Of a stretch of DNA of 64,000 nucleotides, positions 21,705 to 33,047 are shown one piece after another (positions within the stretch are counted from its first letter, which is position 1; every line of letters starts with the position of its first letter). Made by a program: the position numbers and the translations under genes. Origin of the DNA: Calycina herbarum. Taxonomy: Eukaryota; Ascomycota; Leotiomycetes; Helotiales; Pezizellaceae. Location: positions 44,784 through 108,783 of the forward strand of contig LLEY01000193.1 in assembly GCA_001414485.1 (NCBI GenBank), in the 5' to 3' direction. The notes under the pieces were generated by a model. That model was not told the origin of the DNA and made no database searches. It was given only the letters and a program-made list of their open reading frames with translations.

Positions 21705-22535
21705 TAATTGCTAAAAAGATGTTGGCACGGCCATCGGATTGCTTTGATATCTGAAATGGCTCGATTGAATGTGCAAAAGTCGAAATTGCATGCCCTTCTG
21801 TTTGACAATATAGAAGGACAATACAGAAATCCAATTGATGCCGCCAGTAGCAAGCCTGCAGTTGCCTCATTTCACGTTATTGGATTAGGCTGCCTAATGC
21901 AACTTCTATCCTGTAACGATACTTGATGCGGGAAGATGCACATCTGTAGCCTCGTTTGCGGACGTCAAATTCCACCAAAACCACTCGTAACGGGTTGTCC
22001 ACGTAGCCTGTTTCGAATAGTGGTACAAAGAATTGATGGGAGATGAGATGAGAGAACCCTATCTCGATGGGTCGATATGCCTCTTTCATTATCGGTTCGT
22101 CCCGTTTTCAAGAAACATTCTCAGCATGCAAGTATGTCCGTACCTTTATTTCCGTTTGTTCAATGATGCTCTGATTCCGGGGAGACAGTGGCCAGGGGTT
22201 CAAAATGACTCAGCCTGGTCCTCTGCTGTGTAACCCTTTATCATTCGCCATAGGTATCAAGGACCCATCAGAGATGTGAGCCATGCTGGGGATGCCTGTC
22301 TCGATGCCGATGCTTTTTCAGAATATGGTGGGCTGTGGCCATGAGATTATGTAGGCGCCCGACGAGGGGCCTCAATGGCGCCAGTGTGCAGCAGACACTT
22401 CTGGTTACATCTTTCTATATTCCTTGGTTCTTTCAGCTTCTTCTCAAGTAAGTCCTTCACAAAGTTACTCCTACACCAGCTTCTTCATCTTGTGAACTCA
22501 GACTCTCTGATCCCAAGAAACGGGTTTTACTGAAC
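21705..22535. other. Intergenic / promoter of helicase gene
   Basis: No credible gene. The last 100 bases are pyrimidine-rich (TTCTTTCAGCTTCTTCTCAA), as is common just upstream of fungal start codons. Confidence 0.4.
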
Positions 22536-25500
22536 ATGTCAACGCCTGGGGCGCCACCACGAACTCCAAACCCCAGGGGTGGGTTTGGTAGCTCTCGGAG
22601 GAGTGGAAATGGCAGTCGAGGTGACGCGAGAAGCAACCAACGAGGCAGAGGAGGACGAGGAGGGAGGGGATGGAATGAGCAGCGTGGCAGAGCAAGAGCC
22701 GCACCTACACCTGAGCAGGAACAAGAAAGGAGAAATTACAACACTTGGAAAAGGCTCATCAAAAACGAACCATCATCAAACGATACCTTGACCATGGAAC
22801 GAATCTGGGCTGGGGCACTTGATATTCTCAATGACGGAGATCCAGACTGGAAACAAATGCTCCCACGAGACCTCGAAGCAGGGGAGTATGGCCGTCAACA
22901 CATCCTCTCAGTCATGAGCATGAAATCTGGCATTGGTGGTTCTGCGACCTTCGTCGGCTTGGCACAGCCCTTTCTCTTGGTCATTACACATCCAGCCATG
23001 CTCGACTGTCTGACCGTGGATACATTCGTTGGTGGGCTTTACAACTTCATCAGTGGTACTCACGGCAAACGAGCCATCGATTTTTTCCAAAATCTATGTA
23101 CAAACCTGACCGATGCTTACTGCAAGTCAAATATCTCGCGTTCCTCAGCCGAATCGATTCTTCTAGCGATGATGACTGCTTTGCATGAAATTTTGAAAAG
23201 AGAGCAACGAGCGGCCTTCAATGATGGTGATTTGCTCGACTTAATCGACTCTGCGGACAAAACCGCAAAGGTTGTCAACTCTGACAAATCTTCCGTCTTT
23301 GCCCATTCCATTAACCAGCGAAACGTTGCAATCCGAACCATCATAGCCAGAGCCAAAGGACTTCTAGTGGGTATTGATCTGTCTCCTGTGGGCGGAGTTT
23401 CAACAACTGTCGTGAAATCTACATTCCCCCGAGAAGTGATTATTCCAGGAGGAAAGCACGACAACGATGATGCCGACATTAGCCAAATTAAGATTCTTCC
23501 AACAGACGATGAAATTCGAAGCGACAAGTCGGGATTTCTTCCTACCACAGATCTCAGTCATCCCCATTTTCTCAAAGACTCTGTTCAGCGTCATCTAGAT
23601 ACGCAGTTCCGCCTCCTTCGCCATGATATATTCGGTGAATTGAAAGCTGCCCTTGGAGGCTTGATCCACGCTTTTGCTGAAAATCCCAGACTCCTTGACA
23701 ATACGAAACTAAATGTTGGGGACATGAGGGCTTATACCTACCCCAAAGCCCACATTTCCTACCTCTCCTTTCACGAGAAGAGAGGAATACAGGCAAGCGT
23801 TTCATTTAACTAACTACCCCCGCTTAGGAAAAAGTCCGCTCCCGAGAGACGCAAATGGTGGGAAGAGTCAAAACGTTTGGAAGAAGGGGCTCTGCTGTGC
23901 TTTGTCGCTTCGATTAATGGCAAAATGTCATTCTTGTTTCTAACGACATCCGAGAAGACGCTCGACACAAAATCAAACCACAGTCTCACTTCGGATAAGG
24001 ACTTTGGAACAATCGTCGCGAAACTTGCCACCCGTAATCAGGCAGACTTGGAGCTATTGACGCAACTGAGTTGCGGGAAAACACAAGGAGTTTTGATCGA
24101 GTTTCCCGGAGTTCTTCTTGCGACTTTTGTGCCAATCTTGGAAACTCTTCAAAGGATGCAGCGCCTAGGTGTTTTGCCGTTTCGGCAATGGATTGTACCG
24201 GATTCGTCCAGCGCAAGAGTCGATGTTCCCCCGCCTGTCTACGCCCGCAATCCTGCTTTCTTCTTTTCCTTGCAGAGTGTGTCTACTTCTAGAAGCAGCA
24301 GTCTTTCGCTCTCCCCAAACGAATCAATCGATGACGAGACAGTTCTGAATAAGCTGGAAAATCAAACAACACTTGACCGCGGTCAATGCCAAGCACTCAT
24401 GGCTGCGTTGACCCGCGAGTTCGCGTTTATCCAAGGGCCACCGGGGACTGGCAAGTCATACGTAGGAGTTCAACTCGTCAAAGTGCTTTTAGCATCCAAG
24501 GGAAAAGTCAAGTTAGGGCCGATAGTCGTTGTGTAAGTTTGTTCTAACGTAGCTCTGTTCAAGACATTCGGTCATTGCTCTCAGTCACCCCCCATATCAA
24601 AAACTGTCCGAACTAGTCTCGGACAATTAAAAGCATTGTTCGAGAAGAATTAAAAGATTCGAACGCTCGATTTGTTTATTGTCCTTAAACCTTCTCGATT
24701 AATAGTTACGATTATCCAAAAATATCTTGCACAATGAGATACTGGGTGCTCAAGAGTAATGACTCAACTTGTTACAAGGCTAACATTCCATAGGTGCTAC
24801 ACCAACCATGCACTCGATCAATTTCTCGAGCACCTCATCGCAGCCGGCATAGAGAAAATAATAAGAATTGGAGCTCAAAGCAAATCCCAAATTCTAGAAG
24901 GAAAGAATCTGCGCATTGTGGCGAAAGCGGTGGAGAAAACAAAGTCTGAGCGATATCTCGTTGCAAAAACGTATGAAGCGCTGGAGAGAAACAAGGACCG
25001 CGTCACGAGAATCCTTGGCTCACTACACAACTTACAAAAACCACGGGACATTTGGCCCAGCGTAGAAGGTCACTTGAGGAGGAATTACCCTCAAATTCAC
25101 TCGTCCTTTGATCGAATTGATGAGGAAGGCTTTGAGGTTGTTGGAAAACATCCCTTCGAGATCTGGCTGGGAGGGACTACACAAGATGTTCGCCAGACAA
25201 TGTTCTCGGATCCTCAATTAATCCGCGCGGGGGGCCAAAACGTCCACAGCCTTTCAAACTCGGAAAGACGTCGCCTTGTATCAATCTGGTCACGAGAGAT
25301 TTACGACGAGAAAGCCGATGAATTATTCGAGCTTGTGCAAGAAAGCCATGAGCTACTGAAAGACCTTGATAATATGCACGATGAAGCCGACAGAAGAGTG
25401 CTGGAAACCGCGGACGTGATTGGTGTGACGACGACTGGTCTGGCAAAAAGAATCTCTGTGCTTCAGCGCTTGAAGTGTAAAGTGGTCATCTGCGAAGAAG

Positions 25501-28500
25501 CAGGAGAGGTCATGGAGTCCCACATGCTATCGGCCTTACTTCCGAGTGTGGAGCATTTCATTCAAATTGGAGACCATCAACAATTACGGCCGCAAATTAA
25601 CAACTACAACCTGTCACTCGAGAGTAAGCAAGGCACTCCATACCAACTAGATCGGAGCCAATTTGAACGCCTCTCGGTTGGAGAGCTCGGTAGAGTCCCT
25701 TTTCCGGTAGCCCAACTCAATGTTCAACGAAGAATGCGCCCTGAGATCTCCAGTTTGATTCGTTCAACAGTATATCCACGCTTGATTGATGACTCGACTA
25801 CTATGAACCTCCCCAATGTGGTTGGAATGCGAAACAACGTGTTTTGGCTTGACCACGACCAGATGGAAGCGTCGGCCAGCGCAGACCGGAATCAAAAATC
25901 ACACAGCAACGATTGGGAAGTTGATATGACACATGCCTTGGTTCGCCATATTGTCCGCCAAGGTGTTTATAGACCTTGTGACATTGCCGTCCTGACACCA
26001 TACACTGGACAACTTCAAAATATACGAGCCAAATTGCGGAAGGATTTCGAAATTTTGCTCAGTGACCGAGATGAAGAAACGCTTGCAAAAGATGGGTTCA
26101 GCGAAGACAGCACCCAACCGGGAGATGATCGTATGATGACTACCGGACTCAAGCAGAGACCTCTGGAAAAGGTTAAGCTCAGTGACCTTTTACGTATCGC
26201 GACCGTGGATAATTTCCAGGGCGAGGAGAGTAAGGTCATAATTGTCTCACTCGTCCGAAGCAATAAGGAAAATCGTGTAGGATTCCTCAAAACCACCAAC
26301 AGAATAAACGTACTTTTGAGTCGAGCTCAACATGGAATGTACCTGATAGGCAACACCGAAACTTATTCCAATATCGAAATGTGGGCACATGTTCTTCGCA
26401 TTCTTGATGCAAACAACTCAGTCGGGAAAGCATTCAGTCTTTGCTGTCCTCGGCACAAGGATACCGTCATGCTCGCTTCTGAGCCAGTTGATTTTGAACA
26501 ACTCAGGTGGGTGCTATTCGAGTTTTTTCTTTCCCCCCTCCCGCGGCAGACAATAAAAGCGGCCGTAAATACTTCAGGTTCGTACCTGCCTACCTAGCTC
26601 ATTGTCCCAACTTTCTCGGGCAATGAAAGGCAATTAACCACGGCTTGGAACAAGGAAGTTCGGTTGTCTCAAAGTATTTGGGCAGTTATTTCCAAAGTGT
26701 GGCACAACAAACTATTTGCTGCGAGACCCCTCATTTTTGGGACCCTCTCTTCATCAGACTACTCGTTTCCTCAGACCCACTTCTGGAAATTGCAATGCTG
26801 ACTCTGATATTCTCTACAGTCCCGAAGGCGGTTGCCAATTTCCTTGTGATCGACGTCTCGATTGCGGGCACAAATGCCTAACACGATGTCACTCTGATAG
26901 CATGCATGAAGTTTTCAAATGCCCTCAGCCGTGTCAACGGCTTCATGATCCTTGCGGCCACAGCTGCCAGAAGGAAACCTGCGGGGAGGATTGCGGACTC
27001 TGCGAGGTGAAGTTGAACAATGTAATTCTTCCTTGCAACCACTCGAAGGATGGTGTTCTATGCTATGAGACGAGACATGTCGAGAATATCAAGTGTATGA
27101 TTCGGGTTATGAAAAGAGTCCCGGGCTGCAACCACACTGTCGAAGTTCCATGCTTCCAGAACGTTGAGTCTGAAACATTCAAATGCCCCACGGCGTGCGA
27201 TGTGAATCTGAAGTGTAGCCACCTATGCCCGGGTAGTTGTGGGACATGCCATGGCATAGATAAAGACAATACTCCAATCTCCAAACACCAAACTTGCTCG
27301 AAGATTTGCTGGGGGCGATTTGGAACCTGCAATCATACCTGTCGGAAGAGATGCCACGATGGCACAGACTGTGGACTTTGCTCGATGCCATGCGATGTTC
27401 GGTGCTCACATTCTCGCTGCACTTTGAATTGTAACCAAGCTTGTCCGCCTTGTGTCGAACCCTGTTCGTGGGCTTGTGAACATAAAGGGGCTTGTCAAAT
27501 GCCTTGCGGCGCACCCTGCAGTCGACTTCCGTGCAGCAAGCGGTGCTCACAATCGCTCTCTTGTGGGCATCGATGTCCGGGAATCTGTGGTGAGATATGT
27601 TCCGAGGGTTACTGCAGGGAGTGTTCTCAGAAACTCGACAACCGAGTTGATTTCCTGGAGATGAAAACATACGGAGAGATTGATATCGACGAAACCCCGA
27701 TAGTAGTCCTAGGCTGTGGGCACTTTTTTACCGCCGAGTCTCTTGATGGCATGATGAATATGTCCGAGGTGTACGAGCAAGACATCCACGGAGAGTTCAT
27801 TGCGTTGAAAGACGTGTCTGTTAGCTTTTCTGGCGCGGTTCCTTCTTGTCCCGATTGCAAATGTCCGGTCAAACAGTTCGCCACTCAGCGATACAACAGG
27901 GTCATCAACAGAGCTGTCATCGACGAAATGTCAAGGCGCTTTCTCACCGCCGGCCAAGACGAGATTCGAGAGCTCGATAAAGAAGTACGACATGTGGAGA
28001 AATGCTTTGATGACTCGCTTGAGGCAATTGTCAAACCCATTCGGGATTTGCAAAAAACCACGCTTTCAACACTTCAGCTGTCCCAAATCAATACTATTTC
28101 TGCCGCACTCGGTAGGCGATACAGCACCTCCAAAGAAGCGGAAAAAAGAATTACAGCCTTTTCTCGCAGGGTTGCTGATAATAACCAGCCGGCTCAAAAA
28201 CTTCATGATGCTACTATTCAAGCGAAAAGAGCATCATCTGCCACCAAGACAGCAGATCAGCTCATGGAGAATTTAAGCATGGAAGACAAAGCTTCCGACT
28301 TTCATAAAGAGTACCGTGTCATCATGGGTGCACTGGGGGTTTTCATGAAGATCCGTTTTGTCATACTAAATGATAAATATGTCATCTCCCAGTCCCTACA
28401 GAAGATATCCGACCAACATTCGTTGAAAATACCCGGTGGAGAACCTCGTCAACTAGCTTTACCATTCCTCGAAGATTGCAAGAAGTTTATCAACGAATCC

Positions 28501-29137
28501 AAGTCGCAAAATCTTCCCAAAATGGCTGTTGAAGTATCCCTGTTTTATGCAACCATCGCAAGAGCATACGAATCTGGATGCCGCGCTCAAAAATTGGATC
28601 TGAAAAAAGCTGAAGACCGTGTCAATAAGGCCAAGGAGCTTTTGGGGGAAGCGAGTGAACTCTGTGATCGTGGTTTTCAAAACGCGGACAGCTTGAAGAC
28701 TGCTATAGAAGATTCGCTACGGATTATGAGAAGACCATGGTATCAGGAAGTCACGCCAGAAGAACTTGAAAGCATCAAAAAAGCAATGGTTAGTGGAAGA
28801 GGAGGCATTGCTACTCATTCTGGACATTGGTAAGTTACTTGTGGTGGAGGTTTCTTCATACGGCTCTTACTCGCTCCCTTTCTGTTTTGGACTCGAATCT
28901 CATTTCTGCAAGCGGTAGACTGACTTCAATTTTAGGTACAATTGTTCCAATGGACACCCGGTATATTATTCTCACTTAACATTATACCTGTACCATTGCT
29001 AATATTCTTAGTTTGCAATTGGAGAGTGCGGCATGCCGATGGAGCTGGCTCGATGCCCGGAATGTGGAGCACCTGTCGGGGGGCAACACCATCGTGGAGT
29101 TGAGGGGATGACTCGCGCAACACAAATGGAGAACTAG
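22536..29137 (+). CDS. NFX1-type zinc-finger SF1 RNA helicase (ZNFX1-like), one in-frame stop
   Basis: Five exons: 22536-24532, 24794-26506, 26820-28829, 28936-28960 and 29012-29137, totalling 1957 codons with frame kept at all junctions. The N-terminus is RGG-rich (residues about 14-55). A UPF1-type superfamily-1 helicase core follows: GPPGTGKS (about 633), VVICEEAGEV (about 895), IGDHQQLRPQ, and NFQGEESKVIIVSLVRS with NRINVLLSRAQHGMYLIGN. Next is an array of NFX1-type Cys/His fingers (about 1240-1510: CDRRLDCGHKC and so on), then a coiled C-terminal part. The end is an RZ-type finger (GHWYNC...GHPF...GECGMP) assembled over two small exons. A TAA at 23811-23813 lies in frame where CAA would fit; both sides are well conserved in style, so this is either a nonsense mutation or read-through. 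Relatives act in RNA silencing and RNA surveillance in perinuclear granules; here that is inference. Confidence 0.85.
23811..23813 (+). other. In-frame TAA inside helicase exon 1
   Basis: The frame before it (GIQASVSFN) and after it (LPPLRKKSAPERRKWWEE) is the same and reads as one continuous domain. No intron of acceptable size removes it: a GC-AG candidate (23793-23827, 35 bp) breaks the frame, and a GT-AG candidate is only 29 bp. CAA to TAA is the change RIP makes. Alternatives are a sequencing error or read-through (the following triplet is CTA). Confidence 0.8.
24533..24793 (+). other. Long first intron of helicase gene (261 bp)
   Basis: GTAAGT donor and TTCCATAG acceptor; splicing joins VVV to CYTNHALDQF. 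It is four to five times longer than the usual introns here. Its interior (GGACAATTAAAAGCATTGTT) resembles r-family interiors but has no clear terminal repeats, so it may hold an eroded copy. Confidence 0.6.
26507..26819 (+). other. Intron containing a short mobile element
   Basis: 313-bp intron with GTGGGT donor and CTCTACAG acceptor; splicing joins DFEQL-SPEGGCQFPCD in frame, the expected step from helicase core to zinc-finger array. Copy r5 of the inverted-repeat family sits inside it. Confidence 0.8.
26549..26725. mobile_element. Short inverted-repeat element, copy r5 (intronic)
   Basis: The left end GACAATAAAAGCGGCCGTAA continues with ACTTCAGGTTCGTACCTGCC, and the right end has AACAAACTATTTGCTGCGAG. 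The interior shares TCCCAACTTTCTCGGG-type and TCTCAAAGTATTTGGG segments with other copies. It lies wholly within the helicase intron, about 42 bases after the donor. Confidence 0.7.
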
Positions 29138-30250
29138 TTGGGAACAGGAGTCTCGGTTTGCCAATTATGTGAAATTTGGGCTTGGAAATATTTCTACGGA
29201 ACGGTACAAGTGTGTGCGATAGAAAGATCAATCTATGCAGGGTGTTTGAATTCATCGTGTTTTCCAATTGATTTGTACTATCTCATCTTCTTTCAACGAC
29301 AGCAATGGAAAAATTAGAATGATTGATTGAAACCATATACATGGTCGACGACTAAGTTTCGTAATTTCCTTCTTCGGCTTTTCGTCACCCCCAAGGCTGT
29401 GGATGTCATGTGATGAGTCTCCATCAGTGACCATCCTCGTCGATAGTGTCATGGTGGCAGAAGAAGGTTGAGTGTAGCGGGGCTTCTGAACTTAAGTGTA
29501 CTCTGACTGCTCCTCTCTCTCGTTGAAGTCTTTGGGTGAATTAGAAAAGAAGAGAGGCAGCGTTCATGGGGGAAATATGTGTGCTTCTCGCTTAATTTCC
29601 AACCCGTCTCTACAGAGACTGGAGAGTCACATTATGACGTGACCATTAATTATTTGCTAACCTCCTGCCCCCTATGCTTATTTTCTTCATCATCATCATC
29701 TTCTTTTCCAGAGAACACATGAGAGTAAGAATACGAGAGGGAAAGACCAGGGGTAAAGATGCGATAACAGGAAGGAGAAACAACAATACGAGTGAGACCC
29801 AGGAAAACTCTTGTATCAGCATGGGAGTTTGAAGCTGGACGCTTGATTGGTTTGAAGCTGATGAATCAGGTTGTTAGGGCTGAAAAGGGGGCATGACAGT
29901 ACGGTGGCAAGAGTGCAATAGCGAGAAACGGACAGGAGCTTTTACAGGTACGAAAGCGAGAACGAGAGCAGCCTTTTAATTTATGTCTCGGAGAAGTCCG
30001 AAAGTAAGAATGTTTAATATCTCCGAAACTACTCTCGCTTAGCCCTGTTTTTACTTAGCCTAGCCTTTTCTCGCCTCTCTTCCCAACTATTACAGTCTTT
30101 CTTTGCCTAGCCTAGAGAAAGTGTGTTGTCTTAAACAGCTTATACCTTAGACCAAGCTAGGTAGAGAGAATGAAAATTACTAATCAGATATACAAAAGAG
30201 AGAAAAAAGGAAACAAGTTTAAAGTGCGATATGTAACAAAGGTTTATATT
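29138..30250. other. Intergenic, no gene seen
   Basis: Short frames only. A run of ATC/CATCAT triplets lies near 29685-29703. Composition becomes strongly AT-rich after about 30000. Confidence 0.45.
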
Positions 30251-30252
30251 AA

Positions 30253-30880
30253 AGTCCATGTTTTTTTATAAGATAGATTATCTTAGTAAACATATTCTTT
30301 AAACGGAGAAGTATTTTATATATAGGAAATTAGATTTAAAGCAATAAAGACAACACGAACCTAATAGTCTATAAAGCTGAATATTTTTGTAAAATAATAC
30401 TTCAAATAATAATCTTTCCTATAAATAAGAAACTATGACCAAAGTAATGAAGATGAGACAAACTTAATTTCCTGTTAAGACAAACAATTTTAGTAAATAG
30501 ATGCCTTTAAAAATAATTTATCTTATATATAAGAAATTTGAATTCAAGTAATAAATATAAGACAAACTCTATTTTATCCTAAGGGTTAGTATTTGAGTAA
30601 AAACATACTTTTAGAAAAGTTGTTTCTTCTAGATAAAAATTTAGAATTAAAACAATATATATAAAACGAACTTAATATCCACTGAGATTTATGATTTAAG
30701 TAAATAATTATATTTAAAAAAGCTCTTCTATCTAAAAAAGAAAATACAATTATGATAATACACATAAGACGAACTTAGAAATGAAGCCAGCTTCTTGAGT
30801 TAGCTTACTTTAATAAACATATGCTTTGAAAAATGATGTTTCTAATAAATAGAAAAATGAAAATAAATCTATTAATTTAC
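30253..30880. repeat. Degenerate satellite, period about 103 bp, five to six units
   Basis: The anchor word ACGAAC/ACAAAC, usually followed by TTAAT or CT, occurs at 30355, 30458, 30562, 30666 and 30769, i.e. at steps of 103, 104, 104 and 103. Between anchors each unit has the same order: an AGTAAA-TA-AT segment, then TTT-AAA-TAATNTTTC-TATA-TAAGAAA, then an A-rich stretch before the anchor. Units differ mostly by transitions and the region is extremely AT-rich, as expected after RIP of a tandem repeat. Confidence 0.7.
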
Positions 30881-31230
30881 AGGAATAATAATAAAGTTTG
30901 AAAAAATATGCTCTTAGTTAGCTATCTGAACATTACTTACCGAAAACGATTACCAAGAAGACCTGAGTAATTTGGTAAGCGAAAGAAAGTTCAGAAAGTG
31001 TTGCGAATGTATGGCGGAAACTCTTCAATTTACTAAGTGTGGCCTGAGCCGACTATTTATGCCCTGGGATGGCGCTAGTGCCCACGCTAGCAAGCAGCCA
31101 CGTGACTGACATACTCCTATTCACTGTAGGTTTTCAACAGAAAGTTATATATAAGTACTTGATTTCAGCGGACTCGGTTGGAATCCTTCATTTCTCCATT
31201 AGTGTTAATACACTATCCGCACATTTTGTA
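30881..31230. other. Intergenic 3' flank of protease-like gene
   Basis: No credible gene. The stretch goes from AT-rich satellite to normal composition at about 31000. Confidence 0.4.
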
Positions 31231-33047
31231 CTAAAAAAGAGAGACACTCCCGGCCTCCCAACCCATCTTTTGCTCTATATCCCTAAAAATCAAGTGCAAT
31301 GGGCTTACATATGTAAGGTCAAAGTTTTCGTCTGACCCCCAGAGCATTCCAAAAGGGCGAAATTCCTCATCTAACAAGACAGACCCCGAGTCGCCCTGGA
31401 CGCAAAATCGATGATTATCTTCTTCTCCGAGCCCAACAACACACCATTCTCTCGTAACTGACCGGGAAATCTGGCCAAAAGCCGGTCTGACGATGGTGCA
31501 CTTTATTGGGCTCATTTCCGCCCATGTGCACTCTGGCGTCATTCTCGTTTTCTTCTTCAGAACGAACGAATTATGGCGGGGAAGAGGGTCGTTTTGCATA
31601 ACTCGGAAATCCGGACCATCGGAGAAGTAAATTCTAGCTTTTTCTCGTGTAATATTGTTGATGATTGCACCGGCGGAAGGGGATTCGAATGGTTCGAAAT
31701 TCAAGGAGGACGGGACATGCTGAAATCCTGTTAGCCACAATTCTTGCTATTTCCTCGAAGAAAGAAAACCTACTCGGTTGCTAGCAGCCACAGAAACGCT
31801 CGGAGAAAGCTTGATCAAAGCCCAGTCGCCGGATGCTTCCGAGTTTGGCAGTGCCGAGTTGCGGCCATGAAGACCAGAGGTTGCTAGAACGTGGCCAAAC
31901 CACGGGTTGAAATTTTCTTTGTAATCTTCCAAGAACCAACCTTCATGTTGTGGTGAGCCTATCTGTTTTTCCGTGGCCCGGATCTCATCAAACGTCGGGC
32001 TATGCATCCATAACTCCGTTCTACCTGAGGTATATCTATAGGGTGGTATGCTAGGGTCATTGTTTACGACATGGCAGCATGTCAAAGCAAAAACCTCTTT
32101 TGCACTATTTTCATGGGTATGTTTTACATAACAAGCCAAAGTCCCCTGATTCTCATTCAACCCGATTGAGGAATATGGCAGTGGTGCCATGAGAGTATTG
32201 AACTCTGGGTTGTATGTCAACGCCCCCTTTTCATGCGATTTTGAATTAACAGGAACTTGACCCGGCTTTGCCGAAATCTCAATATGAGCCCTACAAAATG
32301 GTTAGAATTGCGGAGTCTGACGACGAAAAGAAGGTGGACCTACTTTTCCCCGAACCAGTTTGAGGAAAGAAAACTGTCAATATGACTAGCCATCTTGATC
32401 GCACGCGTCTCGATGTCAGAGAACTCCATAGATAGATATTCCTGGTGTTATTCATTTAGTTTGTGTAGAGTCCAGCAGTTTTTGGGGTAGGATTGACTTA
32501 CACCAAGACAGATTGACATTTGAAGAACCAGGGGAAATGTATGCAAAGCTCCGATCCGCAAAAGGTTTATGAAGATTTGGAGGGTGGGGCAATCACGTTC
32601 TATCATTAACAGAATCTCCCAATGCAGATGATTTTCATAAAATGACACCCAAGCTTTATCCCCTTCTTCATTCCCTACTCGCTTTGAGCCAACAGCAACT
32701 GCCCGTCTGTGAAAAGCAGGTGGTGGGTTAGGAAAGGAGTGGTTTCTTGCCAAAAGAATTAATCCTGGAATACCATATTCATGGCGCTCTGTGGGAGAAA
32801 CTCCGTACTCTGATCTATGTACCCCATCTATTTGCAGTGCCGTTATGGTGCACTCTGTGGGAGCGGTTGCCTCTGAAGAGAGCTTTTCTTTTGGGGGGGT
32901 ATGCATTTCAGAGGTGGAGATATTCATATCGTTCCTGGGAAATAGGCAATGGACAAGACGAGTGGGTGTCAAAATGATATCAAGAGAAAATCTGTGTCCT
33001 TACCTAGAGTTTGAAAAACTGAAATATGGTGGGAACCGAGTGGCCAT
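31231..33047 (-). CDS. Chymotrypsin-fold serine protease-like protein with a frame problem
   Basis: Exons on the minus strand: 33004-33047, 32502-32934, 32344-32441 and 32290 onwards to the stop at 31231. Introns of 69, 60 and 53 bp keep frame, and the short first exon gives MATRFPPYFSF. The protease part shows ALTCCHVV (catalytic His), GDWALIKL (catalytic Asp) and CVQGDSGSVL with FGMLWGSD (catalytic Ser), in the S1-type order. A TAG at 31747-31749 lies in the same frame between the Asp and Ser parts. It is removed only by a 42-bp intron with a weak GTTTTC donor (31728-31769), or it is a nonsense change (CAG to TAG). The N-terminal 200 residues match no domain I know. No signal peptide, so intracellular action is inferred. 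Confidence 0.65.

Noticed and set aside
23793..23827. GC-AG intron that would remove the in-frame stop of the helicase
   Set aside because: It is only 35 bp and the exons then join in different frames, while the unspliced frame is the same on both sides of the TAA.
31747..31773. 27-bp intron in the protease-like gene with a GTAGGT donor
   Set aside because: Too short to be spliced; the 42-bp alternative or a true stop is more likely.
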